A stretch of DNA of 64,000 nucleotides, taken from Ancylobacter sonchi. Its GTDB lineage: Bacteria > Pseudomonadota > Alphaproteobacteria > Rhizobiales > Xanthobacteraceae. Positions 52,635 to 61,167 of the stretch are shown here, in pieces. The translations under genes were made by a program, and so were the position numbers. Positions within the stretch are counted from its first letter, which is position 1. Each line of letters begins with the position of its first letter. The notes beneath the pieces are model-generated. The model saw nothing but the letters and a program-made list of their open reading frames with translations, did not search any database and was not told the origin of the DNA. Location of the stretch: assembly GCF_018390695.1 (NCBI RefSeq), contig NZ_JAHBGF010000013.1, positions 1 to 64,000 of the forward strand. The letters run 5' to 3'.

Positions 52635-53420
52635 TTACCCATTTTCAGCGTCAGCAAACCTCTGAGTTGCCCAAAGCGCAACTTCAGTCCGATTTCTTAC
52701 ATTGAGTTTTTTCATGATGTTACGAACATGAACTTTCACGGTACTCTCACACATACCGAGCTGATACGCGATAATCTTATTCGGAGCGCCCTTGCACATG
52801 GCGCGTGCCACTAACATTTGCCGATGGGATGCAAATACTGAATCCGTTTTTCCTGAAAATTCATTCGATTTCGGGTCAGCATACAGATTTAGAAACCTTG
52901 ACGCTGGCGCATAAGTGCCACCAGCCTCCAGCAACAGCAAAATTTGAACCATCACCTCGAACGACAAATCGGTCGAAAGATACCCTTGAGCCCCTGCCTG
53001 CATGGCCGCCCGTACGTCGTTTGGCTCATCCGTATCCGACAGAATAGCAAATCGCATCGCCGGCCGTAACTTTGCCAACTCCTGCGAGGCCGCTTCAGAT
53101 GACGAACCGTAAACTTTCGACAAGGAAAAGAGTACCAGCGAGGTACGCGCACTCTCTTCGGAAGAAGCCCAGTCAGACAACCTACAATGAACTGAGAATC
53201 TATCTATCGATTTAACTTCTATAAAAGATTTATACATACATTCCGCACGAAGTACGCGCGGCTCAATCAAGGCTATGCATGATAAAGACTTAGAAATATT
53301 ATTTTTTTCTTCTTCTAATCGACACAAAGATAAATCATCTTTTTCATTCTCACGAATAATATTTTCTTTTGTATATTTATATTCTGTACGCTTCATATCA
53401 TGCGCGTGTGCGATATTCAT
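52635..53420 (-). CDS. LuxR-type regulator with degenerate receiver
   Basis: 261 residues. C-terminal LuxR/NarL helix-turn-helix is clear (GAPNKIIAYQLGMCESTVKVHVRNIMKKLNVRNRTEVALW). The N-terminal part has a receiver-like layout (IALIEPRVLRAE, LVLFSLSK, AILSDTDEPNDVRAAMQAGAQGYLS), but the acidic pair and phospho-acceptor Asp are absent, so it cannot be phosphorylated in the usual way. Markedly AT-rich and rich in Lys, Asn and Ser compared with neighbours, suggesting horizontal acquisition. Stands alone; target genes unknown. Confidence 0.8.
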   Translation of the reverse strand: MNIAHAHDMKRTEYKYTKENIIRENEKDDLSLCRLEEEKNNISKSLSCIALIEPRVLRAECMYKSFIEVKSIDRFSVHCRLSDWASSEESARTSLVLFSLSKVYGSSSEAASQELAKLRPAMRFAILSDTDEPNDVRAAMQAGAQGYLSTDLSFEVMVQILLLLEAGGTYAPASRFLNLYADPKSNEFSGKTDSVFASHRQMLVARAMCKGAPNKIIAYQLGMCESTVKVHVRNIMKKLNVRNRTEVALWATQRFADAENG

Positions 53421-53669
53421 TCAAATCGCCCCGTGGTGTACGTTGCATTTGGCCCTAGGCAATCCACAAGCTTTTAGCTTGGAAATTGCAGCAAACGGCA
53501 ACTCGGTACACCGTCTGGTTTTCCCTGAGTGCCCCATCTATCAAAAGTAGTATCATTTTTGTGGCCTTTCTGGATAACCAAAAAGGCGTAGGCTTGTCGT
53601 CATTCGGATTGGTAACCGGCCGGTAACCCATGGGCCGAAGGTATATGCAGATTCTGGAATAACTGCGTC

Positions 53670-53853
53670 TCATGCGGCCACCGTCTGCGGCCCCTCGCGC
53701 CATGGATCGACCAGCCTCACGGTCACCTTCCCGATGGCCTGAAAGGGCACCCTGAGGGTGAGGAAGGTCGAACTGAGACGCAGTCGCTTGCCGGTCTCGC
53801 TGGCCTTGCTCCACCACCCGCACGCAAAAGGATTTCACCTCCTCCACGCTCAT
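53670..53853 (-). pseudogene. possible short frameshifted gene
   Basis: From ATG at 53853 the frame reads MSVEEVKSFCVRVVE; one base later it continues sensibly as KASETGKRLRLSSTFLTL and ends in GPQTVAA at a TGA (53670). Joining the two frames by dropping one base gives a coherent protein of about 60 residues. Neither frame alone does. The family is not recognised. Confidence 0.35.
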
Positions 53854-54099
53854 GGATCGGAGGGTGTCAGGAATGCCTCTATGCGGCCCCTGAACTGCCC
53901 CTGGAGTCGGCACAGAGAGCTTTCAGCACGTGTCGGCCGCGGGAAGCTCGCTGAAGGGCATCTGTTCGGGAACGTGATGGGTCTCGTGGGGGCGTAGTCG
54001 GAAGGCCCTACGTCCGACTGTCCGGTGTGTTCGGACATCAGCCGGCGAGCATCGTTGAGGCGGTTGCGGTAGCCTGAGGCCCCCGTAGCGTCATCTCGT
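53854..54099. other. gap in decayed region
   Basis: No supported gene. Sequence between two decayed genes; nothing else seen. Confidence 0.3.
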
Positions 54100-54970
54100 T
54101 ATCGGGCAGCGTCCGCCCGGCGCTATTCTTGTAGGAACTGGCCTTAAAATTGAGAGCAGTGGACGGAGCCTCCTCAAGAAGGCCCTTGATGTCCCGCAGC
54201 ACGTTGTCGTGCCGCCTCTCAAAGAACTCCGCAAACGTCCCGGCTGGAGGCGTACGCGCGTGGCGAGTGCCACCTGAGGCGACTCGCCGAGCTTCAGGCG
54301 AGGTTCGGGTGATGCTTTGCTGAATAGATTATCTCCCTCGCGGTCGGGCCGACTGAGGAAGCGATGCCACATGACGACCTGTCCTCGAAGCGACGCGCTG
54401 TTATCGAGCCGTTTCTTCCAGAGAGCAGCGCTGCCGGATAGGCATGCGGAATGAACCCATTGGTCGTGAAGAAGCATGTCGGGCTGATTACCAGATACCA
54501 CTGATCGTAAATACACTCCAATCTAGGAACTGATTCATGATTCTCACGAACTCAATTCGCATTTTGTCAGACTTTCTCATAGAGACATTCACGACTTCGG
54601 TGGATGCCTTCTTCTTTGAAGCATCACAGGTGAATGAGCGAGGTGTATTCACATCCGACGCCCTGAAATAATAAAGCTTGCGCTCCTTGCTCCAGGCGAG
54701 ATCGGCGCGCACCTGATGATCGAGCGTCTTCCGCAAGAGGAAGGCAAAATTGTTCAGCTCATCTTGATCGTCGTGGAAGGCGATCTCGGAGGTCTCGATG
54801 GCCTGGACCTGGTCGAGGTCCACAATATGCCGACACGCCGAGTCATGCGGATCGCTGAACGACCAGAATGTGCCGCCCTTTATGGTCCAGTCAAAACGCG
54901 CAGGCTCATCGCCATCCAGCAGGATCGACACTGCCTTCCATGATGACTGAGGGCAGGAGGCGCTGCCTCT
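54100..54970 (-). pseudogene. decayed gene of unknown family, several frameshifts
   Basis: A coherent protein can be followed through successive frames. It starts around FDWTIKGGTFWSF, passes NNFAFLLRKTLDHQVRADL and KLYYFRA, and breaks near 54520, where DQWYLVISPTCFFTTNGF continues in another frame. Further breaks lie near 54420 (then KKRLDNSASLRGQVVMWHRF) and near 54240 (then TFAEFFERRHDNVLRDIKG). At least three frameshifts are needed. I do not recognise the family with certainty. The decay fits its place in mobile-element debris beside a recombinase. Confidence 0.55.
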
Positions 54971-55257
54971 TCCTACGAGCGAATCAAGAGGCGGCAGCCA
55001 GACGGGCTCGCCGCCTTTTTCGTTCCCGCGACAAGCTGATAGGCCGCCGCAGCTCACAGAAGCTCGGGGCGCCTTTTCCGTATTTTTGCCGTAACGAAGA
55101 AGTTTCCGCACCAAATCAACGGCCAAGCCATTGAAAAAATTGGCGCGCCGACCAAAGTGAAACTGCGAACACCTATGTCGTTGAAATTGCATTGGTTTAG
55201 AAAGCGCCGAAGAATGGGCTTAGTGACGTCTCGAGTTAGGGTGCGCCGGCATGCACG

Positions 55258-56922
55258 TCAACAAACATATCCGCGCGGCACGTGCGTTTCAGCCTCGTTC
55301 GAATCCCGCACGCCCCGCCATTTCAGTCCCAAACTGGGCACGCCTAGAGTCGCCGATTTCCCTCCTGAGACGGCAGCCAGCGTTCGGAGCAGGTCTCCTT
55401 TCGATCCGATAATGCGGACTTCCCTCGCTCCGACTTCCACGCGCTGAGCCAAGGCGCGCAAATGATCGCGCCGGTAGCCGCCGCCTTCGATGCGCATGCG
55501 CTTGCGAGCGATGTCGGCGAAACGCGCCACCATGGCCGGCGTGACGGCGTCGTCGCCTGAAGTCGCGAGAGAGGTTTGCGCGCGAGCAACATCGGCATGG
55601 GCTTGGTCCCGGATACCCTTCAGTCCGTCGATCCGCTCTTTGAGCGCCGGATCGGTAATGTCGGCGACGCCTGATTCGATGGCGTCATAGAGCCGGCGCA
55701 GCCGCTGATCCGCCTCTGTCCCGCGCTTGTTGAGTTCAGCAATGTGCCCGCGGCGGCGCTCAAGGCGCTCCTGGCGGTGGGTGAGCATTGAAGCGAGGAT
55801 TTCCTGCAGCCGCTCGGGCTGGAGAAGACGCTGCTCGATATGGCTCGCCACAAGGGTGTCGAGCGTCTCCATCGGGATGGCCCGCCCGGCGCAGCCGGTC
55901 TCGCCCTGCCGAGCCTTGATCGAGCAGGCATAGTACCGATACCGCCCGCTCTTGCCGGTGCGGATGGTCATGGCCCCGCCGCACTGGGCGCAATAGCAGA
56001 TACCAGTGAGCAGCGTCGGGCCACTCACGACGCGCGGCGGGACGATCTTGGGATTGCGCGCCTGAAGCTGCTCCTGCACGGCGTTGAAGACCTTGGCGTC
56101 GATCAGCGGCGGCACGGCGACCACCACTACCTCGCTGTCGGGCTTCTTCTGCTTGCTCTTGGAGCGGCTGTTGAACTGGTGCTCGCCGACGTAGGTGCGG
56201 CGAGTCAGCACCCGGTGAAGCTGACCGATGCCCCAGCGCCCGCCCTCGCGGGTGTAGATCCGGTTGCGGTTCAGATGGCTGACGAGGGCCTTTACGCCCA
56301 TCGGACCGGAGCGGCCATCGCCATGGAGAGCGAGATCGAAGATGAGCCGCACCGTGTCGGCGTGAAGCGGATCGATCTCCAGCTTCTTCTTCACCTTGGC
56401 ACCGCGCTGCTCGGCCTCGACCACGCGATAGCCGATCGGCGGGCGGGCGCCGTTCCAGAAGCCCTGCCGGGCATTCTCCTTCTGCGCCCGCAGGACGTGC
56501 TTGGCGTTCTCCTTGGACTGGTACTCGTCGAACAGCGCCATGATCTGCCGCATCATGACGTGCATAGGGTCGTCGCCCATTTCCTGGGTGATCGACATCA
56601 GCCGCACGCCGTTGCGGGCGAGCTTGCGGACATAGAATTCCAGCTCGAAGTGATCGCGGAAGAAGCGCGAGAAGCTGTGCACCACGACGACATCGAACGG
56701 CGCCGGCTTCATTGTCCCCGCCTCGATCATCCGCTGAAATTCGGGCCGGCGGTCGTTGGTCGCTGAGGCCCCCGGCTCCACATATGTCTCGACCAGCTGA
56801 TAGCCGCGCGCCTGGCAATAGGCCTCGCCTTGCCGGCGCTGGTCGGGGATCGAGACATCATGCTCGGCCTGCCGGGCTGTGGAGACGCGCAGGTACAAGG
56901 CGGCACGCAACGGAGCGGTCAT
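55258..56922 (-). CDS. large serine recombinase
   Basis: 554 residues. Resolvase domain with catalytic Ser in LYLRVSTARQ (about residue 14) and VVHSFSRFFRD; recombinase domain (about 165-270); zinc ribbon with CYCAQCGG and a later Cys pair; then a coiled-coil and C-terminal extension. Large serine recombinases integrate and excise phage-like or genomic-island DNA at att sites. The last residues (GVRDSN onward) are encoded by a stretch that resembles a tRNA 3' end, hinting at an att junction inside the gene tail. It is the probable integrase of the defence-gene island to its right. Confidence 0.9.
   Translation of the reverse strand: MTAPLRAALYLRVSTARQAEHDVSIPDQRRQGEAYCQARGYQLVETYVEPGASATNDRRPEFQRMIEAGTMKPAPFDVVVVHSFSRFFRDHFELEFYVRKLARNGVRLMSITQEMGDDPMHVMMRQIMALFDEYQSKENAKHVLRAQKENARQGFWNGARPPIGYRVVEAEQRGAKVKKKLEIDPLHADTVRLIFDLALHGDGRSGPMGVKALVSHLNRNRIYTREGGRWGIGQLHRVLTRRTYVGEHQFNSRSKSKQKKPDSEVVVVAVPPLIDAKVFNAVQEQLQARNPKIVPPRVVSGPTLLTGICYCAQCGGAMTIRTGKSGRYRYYACSIKARQGETGCAGRAIPMETLDTLVASHIEQRLLQPERLQEILASMLTHRQERLERRRGHIAELNKRGTEADQRLRRLYDAIESGVADITDPALKERIDGLKGIRDQAHADVARAQTSLATSGDDAVTPAMVARFADIARKRMRIEGGGYRRDHLRALAQRVEVGAREVRIIGSKGDLLRTLAAVSGGKSATLGVPSLGLKWRGVRDSNEAETHVPRGYVC
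55297..55320 (+). other. tRNA-3'-end-like sequence, candidate att core
   Basis: GTTCGAATCCCGCACGCC followed by CCGCCA resembles a tRNA T-loop and acceptor end. The T-stem 5' arm does not pair properly here and no full tRNA cloverleaf precedes it, so it is not a tRNA gene. It may be a fragment left by integration. Confidence 0.35.
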
Positions 56923-56946
56923 GGTGGAGCCTTTCGTGTCAGGCGG

Positions 56947-57195
56947 TCATTCCCCTTGGATCAGCTCCTCCAGAATATCCCCGAACCACGCCTTGAAGAC
57001 AGCAATCTCCGCCTCTGTCACCGGAATGTATTCTGGCCAGTCGTCGGCGACGGTCATCGGGGCGGGAACTGGCGACGGCCGCGTTCTGCGACAGGGCGAC
57101 GGCGTGTCGGCGTAGGTGTAGAGGTTGCCGGGCAAGCGGCTCGGCGCCAATCGATATGCGGGGTATTGAGTGGGTGAATGTGAGCGTCTGGTCAT
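56947..57195 (-). CDS. small protein upstream of recombinase
   Basis: About 82 residues from ATG at 57195; an internal ATG at 57057 gives a 36-residue form starting MTVADDWPEYIPV. The C-terminal part (VTEAEIAVFKAWFGDILEELI) is the convincing portion: acidic and helical. It stops 24 bp before the recombinase start, so the two are likely co-transcribed. Possibly a recombinase accessory; no function is claimed. Confidence 0.55.
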   Translation of the reverse strand: MTRRSHSPTQYPAYRLAPSRLPGNLYTYADTPSPCRRTRPSPVPAPMTVADDWPEYIPVTEAEIAVFKAWFGDILEELIQGE

Positions 57196-57630
57196 TCCCA
57201 AGACTGACGCGACGGCGACCGATGCCCAACAGCCGATCTATGACCTGCAGTACGCAGTACTTCCTTGGCCAGAAGCGGCCATGTCGACACGCCCGTGCGG
57301 ATGGCGGCTTTGCGCCGCCATGTCGGACGTAGAGATCGGATTATCGGATTCCCGAAAGCAGACGTTTCCGCTTACCGCTCTTGAGGTCATGGTTGCGCCA
57401 TAAGCGGAAGTCGCCGAGGGCATCACGAATGGCTGGTTTGGGGCCGGTGGCAGACTGTCCGCTATTCGGGATTTCAAACGAGAAACGGACATATCGCCGG
57501 TGAACGCCCGAGGCTGGATCTGACCCTTAGCGGCCCTCCCGGCACCGGATTGCGAATGGCTGCTTTGCGCCGCGAAATCAGCCTTTGCGGTCGGTTTCGA
57601 AAACGCCTGAAAGCAGACTTGTCCGCCTAT
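57196..57630. repeat. intergenic region with degenerate repeats
   Basis: Copies of a unit resembling GCGAATGGCTGCTTTGCGCCG occur at about 57298, 57424 (partial) and 57550, each followed at a distance by a GAAAGCAGAC(G/T)T-T-CCGC stretch (about 57353 and 57610). No gene is supported. This resembles short dispersed intergenic repeats found in many alphaproteobacterial genomes. Confidence 0.5.
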
Positions 57631-59856
57631 TTAGACGGCGACCGGGATATCAATCACCGGTCGCAGCGTTTCCAGCTGCAGAGCATATCTTCTCACAATA
57701 CGTTCATACAGGTCTCTGATTTTCTTGGCTTGAACACTGACAACAAGCGCATATGGCAGTTCAATGTCAGGTGTAAAATTCCGCCCGCCCATGCGGGCAT
57801 TGTAGTGGATGTCCAGCACAGGATTCTGCAGCGTCTGGCCAAGGAATGAAACAGATGTGTGGAGGCAGTTCTCCCATTTCCACGCATCCCGCCTTAGTTC
57901 GTCCTCCATAAGACCGTTCTGCGTCTTGCCGAAGAAGCTCTTGCTATCGGCGTGGACCTGCTTTGGGTCCTTCCGTTTTTCATCATGCGGCCGGAATGTC
58001 GGTTCAAGCCCGGCGCGTGTGTAATTTCCGGGATGGTGGGGATCGACGCCGGTCGGATAGCAGAGCGTTGCCGTGATCCTAACCTTCCCCGGAATTGAAC
58101 CGGATGGGACAGGTATCGGTGCCCGAATATAGCGGGTAGGCGCGATACTGCCTTGGTAGATGACCCGGACCGTATCGTCGTCGCACAGCAGGATATCCTG
58201 CACCGATCGCGCGACGCGGCCACGCCCCACTTCCGCGCATGCCAGCTCTGACGTTTCCGTGCTGTGCACCAGCAAGGCGCGCACAGCGAGCATGCTGATG
58301 CCCGGTCCGAGATGGGCGCGAATTCCAGCGGCGAGTCGAAGCGACGAAGGTGATGCAAAGGACGTTCCCTCCGTCGCTTCGAGTTCCACGGCGTTATTGT
58401 CGCCGACCACAATGAAGGGGCGCTGGAGACACCCGCCGAACTCAACGAAATCGGGTTTCACCAAGCCCGGGCTTCGGCCCGGGCCGATCGAGCTGTAGCC
58501 GCATCGCTTCCACACCGCATCGGGTGCATCGCAGGCTCCGACCGCGATGGCGTTCACGCAATCTGCCGGGACCTGAATTCTGTTCGACCCGTCTTCAGCC
58601 GACCCGTCCCCGTTATTGCCGACCGCGACCGTGGCAAGAACCGACCCGCGCGAAAGCCGATCGTCGATGACGGCCGTCCAGGCATGGACCTCATCGTCCT
58701 CAATCGGCAGCTCAGGCCCAAGGCTGAAATTGGCCAAGTCATATTCGCCGTCGACAAGGGCCTTATCGATACGACCTAGGACATCATAGAGTTCATAACG
58801 GTTCTCGGTCAGCGTCCCGACGTCGAGCACGCGGTAGTGATCAACGGTGGCATAGGGCCTTGGGATCGGCTTCGTGGGATCGATGTGGCCGAACAAAAAC
58901 GCCGAGGTCACGCCGAGTCCGTGCTTCTGAAAAAATCCGATCGGCTTGCCAATGCCTGGCGGATCGATTGCATTCACCCACCTGCGGATCGGGTGCTTCT
59001 CCGGAATGCCGCCATCAAAGATTGCAGCTCGGATCGTCGTATCAAGCGCCACCTCCTTCGGCAGTTGCACCCCATCAATCGGGATGCGGGACGAGCGGAA
59101 TGCCGGGCGGAGCATGCGTAGCGCCGGCATTTGCCGGAGTGCCCGTAAAGGTGTGAACATAGCGATACGCTCAGCAAGCGCGGCTGGCGCCTCCAGTTCG
59201 ACGAAGCAGAGCCCCCCTGCAAAGAAGCGCCGGGTCAGCGGCTGGTCGATGTCGATCTGCTTCAGATAGTCCTTGAATTGCGCAAGGACGCGCTTGAGCC
59301 CCAACGGTCCATCGGCGTGAAGCACCGCTTCAAGGATGGCAATGCCCGCTTCTGGAAGAGTGCCCTTTAGTTTTTCACGCGTCCGCACCATGCCCACCTG
59401 TTCGATGGTCGCAAGTTCGTCCGCAGCGGGTGCCCCCTCGTTCCATTGTGGCATCGATGACTGCCAAGCCCGGAATGCGGCGCGGGTCCCCATAACGAAT
59501 AGTTCGGTGGTGATTGTTTCTTCAGGCTCGCGGCCTCGCGAGCGCTTCTCGGGCGTGATGCGCCGCGGTCGGCTGCCGACCGTATCGAGCCCCAACCGAT
59601 CGAGAAGCTTATCGGGAAAGTAGGATTTCGCGATGTATTCTGGATTCAACGTGATCGTCGCGACAGCGCGATCATCTGGGCATGCTTCCGCCGGCAACGC
59701 GTCGATGCCGCGCACTGTCCTTGAGAGCATCGGGGTGAGCCGCTGCCGGGCAGCGGCGAAGGTGTACGGATGGTCCTTCGGGCCGCCACCCCGAACACCG
59801 ACGACGTCTTCAATGAGCCGTTCGCCTTTGCCGAGAAGAAAGTTCTGCCTTTTCAT
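57631..59856 (-). CDS. S8 subtilisin-like protease, IetS-like
   Basis: 741 residues. A ~270-residue N-terminal region without recognised domain precedes a subtilase domain with the full triad: Asp281 (AAIFDGG), His312 (KHGLGVTSA) and Ser499 (EGTSFASP), plus oxyanion Asn414 (AVGNNGDG). No signal peptide, so it is cytoplasmic. Its start lies 8 bp after the AAA+ ATPase stop. An ATPase-subtilase gene pair is the known IetAS antiphage and plasmid-exclusion module; the protease is presumably held inactive or activated by the ATPase. The trigger is unknown. Confidence 0.85.
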   Translation of the reverse strand: MKRQNFLLGKGERLIEDVVGVRGGGPKDHPYTFAAARQRLTPMLSRTVRGIDALPAEACPDDRAVATITLNPEYIAKSYFPDKLLDRLGLDTVGSRPRRITPEKRSRGREPEETITTELFVMGTRAAFRAWQSSMPQWNEGAPAADELATIEQVGMVRTREKLKGTLPEAGIAILEAVLHADGPLGLKRVLAQFKDYLKQIDIDQPLTRRFFAGGLCFVELEAPAALAERIAMFTPLRALRQMPALRMLRPAFRSSRIPIDGVQLPKEVALDTTIRAAIFDGGIPEKHPIRRWVNAIDPPGIGKPIGFFQKHGLGVTSAFLFGHIDPTKPIPRPYATVDHYRVLDVGTLTENRYELYDVLGRIDKALVDGEYDLANFSLGPELPIEDDEVHAWTAVIDDRLSRGSVLATVAVGNNGDGSAEDGSNRIQVPADCVNAIAVGACDAPDAVWKRCGYSSIGPGRSPGLVKPDFVEFGGCLQRPFIVVGDNNAVELEATEGTSFASPSSLRLAAGIRAHLGPGISMLAVRALLVHSTETSELACAEVGRGRVARSVQDILLCDDDTVRVIYQGSIAPTRYIRAPIPVPSGSIPGKVRITATLCYPTGVDPHHPGNYTRAGLEPTFRPHDEKRKDPKQVHADSKSFFGKTQNGLMEDELRRDAWKWENCLHTSVSFLGQTLQNPVLDIHYNARMGGRNFTPDIELPYALVVSVQAKKIRDLYERIVRRYALQLETLRPVIDIPVAV

Positions 59857-59864
59857 GGCGCCCC

Positions 59865-60992
59865 TCAGTCGGAATGGCGGCGCATCTTGCGCTTCGGCAC
59901 GGTGCGACTGCGGATTGTATCGCGGGCCACGCCCGTCAGCTCTCGCGCTTTGCGCTGCGAGACGAGACCCTGATCCACCAGGGCCGCAGCGACCGCGATG
60001 CGACCCGCTTTGTCGGTGACCTGACTCCCCGCAAGGATGGCCAAGCGATCATCAAGCGGCGCATCGTTGATCGCTGCGTAGCGCCGGGCCGCTGTGAGCT
60101 CGCGTTCAATATCGCTAAACGACTTGCCTGCGAATGCGACAGCCAGTGGACCGGTCCATGCTGCCGTGTGCGGAAAGATCGGCGCCAGCGTTTCTGCCAA
60201 GAACTGCGCGATGGCGGCGCTGTCGGGCAACGGGAACGCGATATGGGTTTCAAAGCGGCGCCAGATCGCAGGATCCAGCAGGGAAGGATGGTTTGTCGCA
60301 CCGAGAAGGATGCCCGAGGGCGGCCAGTCGTCGATCTGCTGGATCAACACCGTGACAAGCCGCTTCAGTTCGCCGATTTCACCCTGATCGTCGCGCCGTT
60401 TCGCGATGGCGTCGAGTTCATCGAGGAGAAGGACACAATTGATGCTTTTTGCGTAGTCGAGGACATGGCGCAGGTTCCCGCCTGTCCGACCCAGCAGACT
60501 GCTCATGACTGCGGCAAGGTCGAGGATGAGCAGCGGGCGTTTGAGTTCACGCGCCAGCCACCGCGCGGCCATTGTTTTCCCGACGCCCGGAGGGCCGACG
60601 AACAACGCCGAGCGCGTCGGTTGCAGGCTGGCCCGGCTAAGTGACGCCGCATTGCGCCGCTCTGCAACAATCTGATCGAACGCCGCCGCCACCTCCGGCG
60701 CGAAAATCGGTTCATGGTCAATCGCCGGTTCGGTCTCGACCCGTAAGAGATGCAGGCGTGAATCAAGGTCAACCGGAAGCGGGATCTCGGCCTGCTTGCG
60801 CAGCGGCGAGGCAGGGGTCGGCGACTCATGGAGAAGCGTGGTGAGCGAATCCGCAAGCACACCGTCACTGTCGCGGTAACGCTTCGCCGTCCGATGCAGC
60901 ATGAGCTGTACGTCCTGTATGCGCCCAGAAAGGGCGATGCGCGCGAGCTTCAGATAATCGCCGGTGAGATCAGACTTTTTGCCTTCGGTCAT
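59865..60992 (-). CDS. AAA+ ATPase, IetA-like
   Basis: 375 residues. Walker A GPPGVGKT (about 133-140), Walker B VLLLDELDAI, sensor 1 LLGATNHP and an arginine-finger region PAIWRRFETH. The C-terminus ends in a basic segment with a helix-turn-helix-like stretch (LVSQRKARELTGVARDTIRSR). Pairs with the downstream subtilase gene with 8-bp spacing. In the known IetAS system both genes are required for protection. Confidence 0.87.
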   Translation of the reverse strand: MTEGKKSDLTGDYLKLARIALSGRIQDVQLMLHRTAKRYRDSDGVLADSLTTLLHESPTPASPLRKQAEIPLPVDLDSRLHLLRVETEPAIDHEPIFAPEVAAAFDQIVAERRNAASLSRASLQPTRSALFVGPPGVGKTMAARWLARELKRPLLILDLAAVMSSLLGRTGGNLRHVLDYAKSINCVLLLDELDAIAKRRDDQGEIGELKRLVTVLIQQIDDWPPSGILLGATNHPSLLDPAIWRRFETHIAFPLPDSAAIAQFLAETLAPIFPHTAAWTGPLAVAFAGKSFSDIERELTAARRYAAINDAPLDDRLAILAGSQVTDKAGRIAVAAALVDQGLVSQRKARELTGVARDTIRSRTVPKRKMRRHSD

Positions 60993-61033
60993 GGTTCCTA
61001 TGGTAGCCAGAAGTGAAGAGGCGCAAGCGTACC

Positions 61034-61081
61034 GAAGTGTGGACGATTCTGAAAGGGCGCCCTTCTTAAATCGTCCACTTC
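61034..61081. promoter_or_regulatory. nested palindromes upstream of the ATPase gene
   Basis: GAAGTGTGGACGATT at 61034 and AATCGTCCACTTC at 61069 form a long imperfect inverted repeat. Its centre holds a perfect 12-bp palindrome (AAGGGCGCCCTT, 61053-61064). It lies 42 bp upstream of the ATPase start, between the two defence units. It may be an operator, or a terminator for transcripts on the plus strand, since a T run (61085-61090) follows. Confidence 0.45.
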
Positions 61082-61167
61082 CACGTTTTTTCTAATGGTT
61101 ACAGGTGTATGCTGGCATTCCTCGTAGCGCCCCCTGCGGCAGCATGCACCGAGGTCAAGGCTTGGCC

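Noticed and set aside
55297-55320. Possible tRNA gene
   Set aside because: Only a T-loop/acceptor-like end is present; the T-stem does not pair and no cloverleaf can be drawn upstream.
57196-57630. CRISPR array
   Set aside because: Repeats are too few, degenerate and irregularly spaced, and there are no cas genes.
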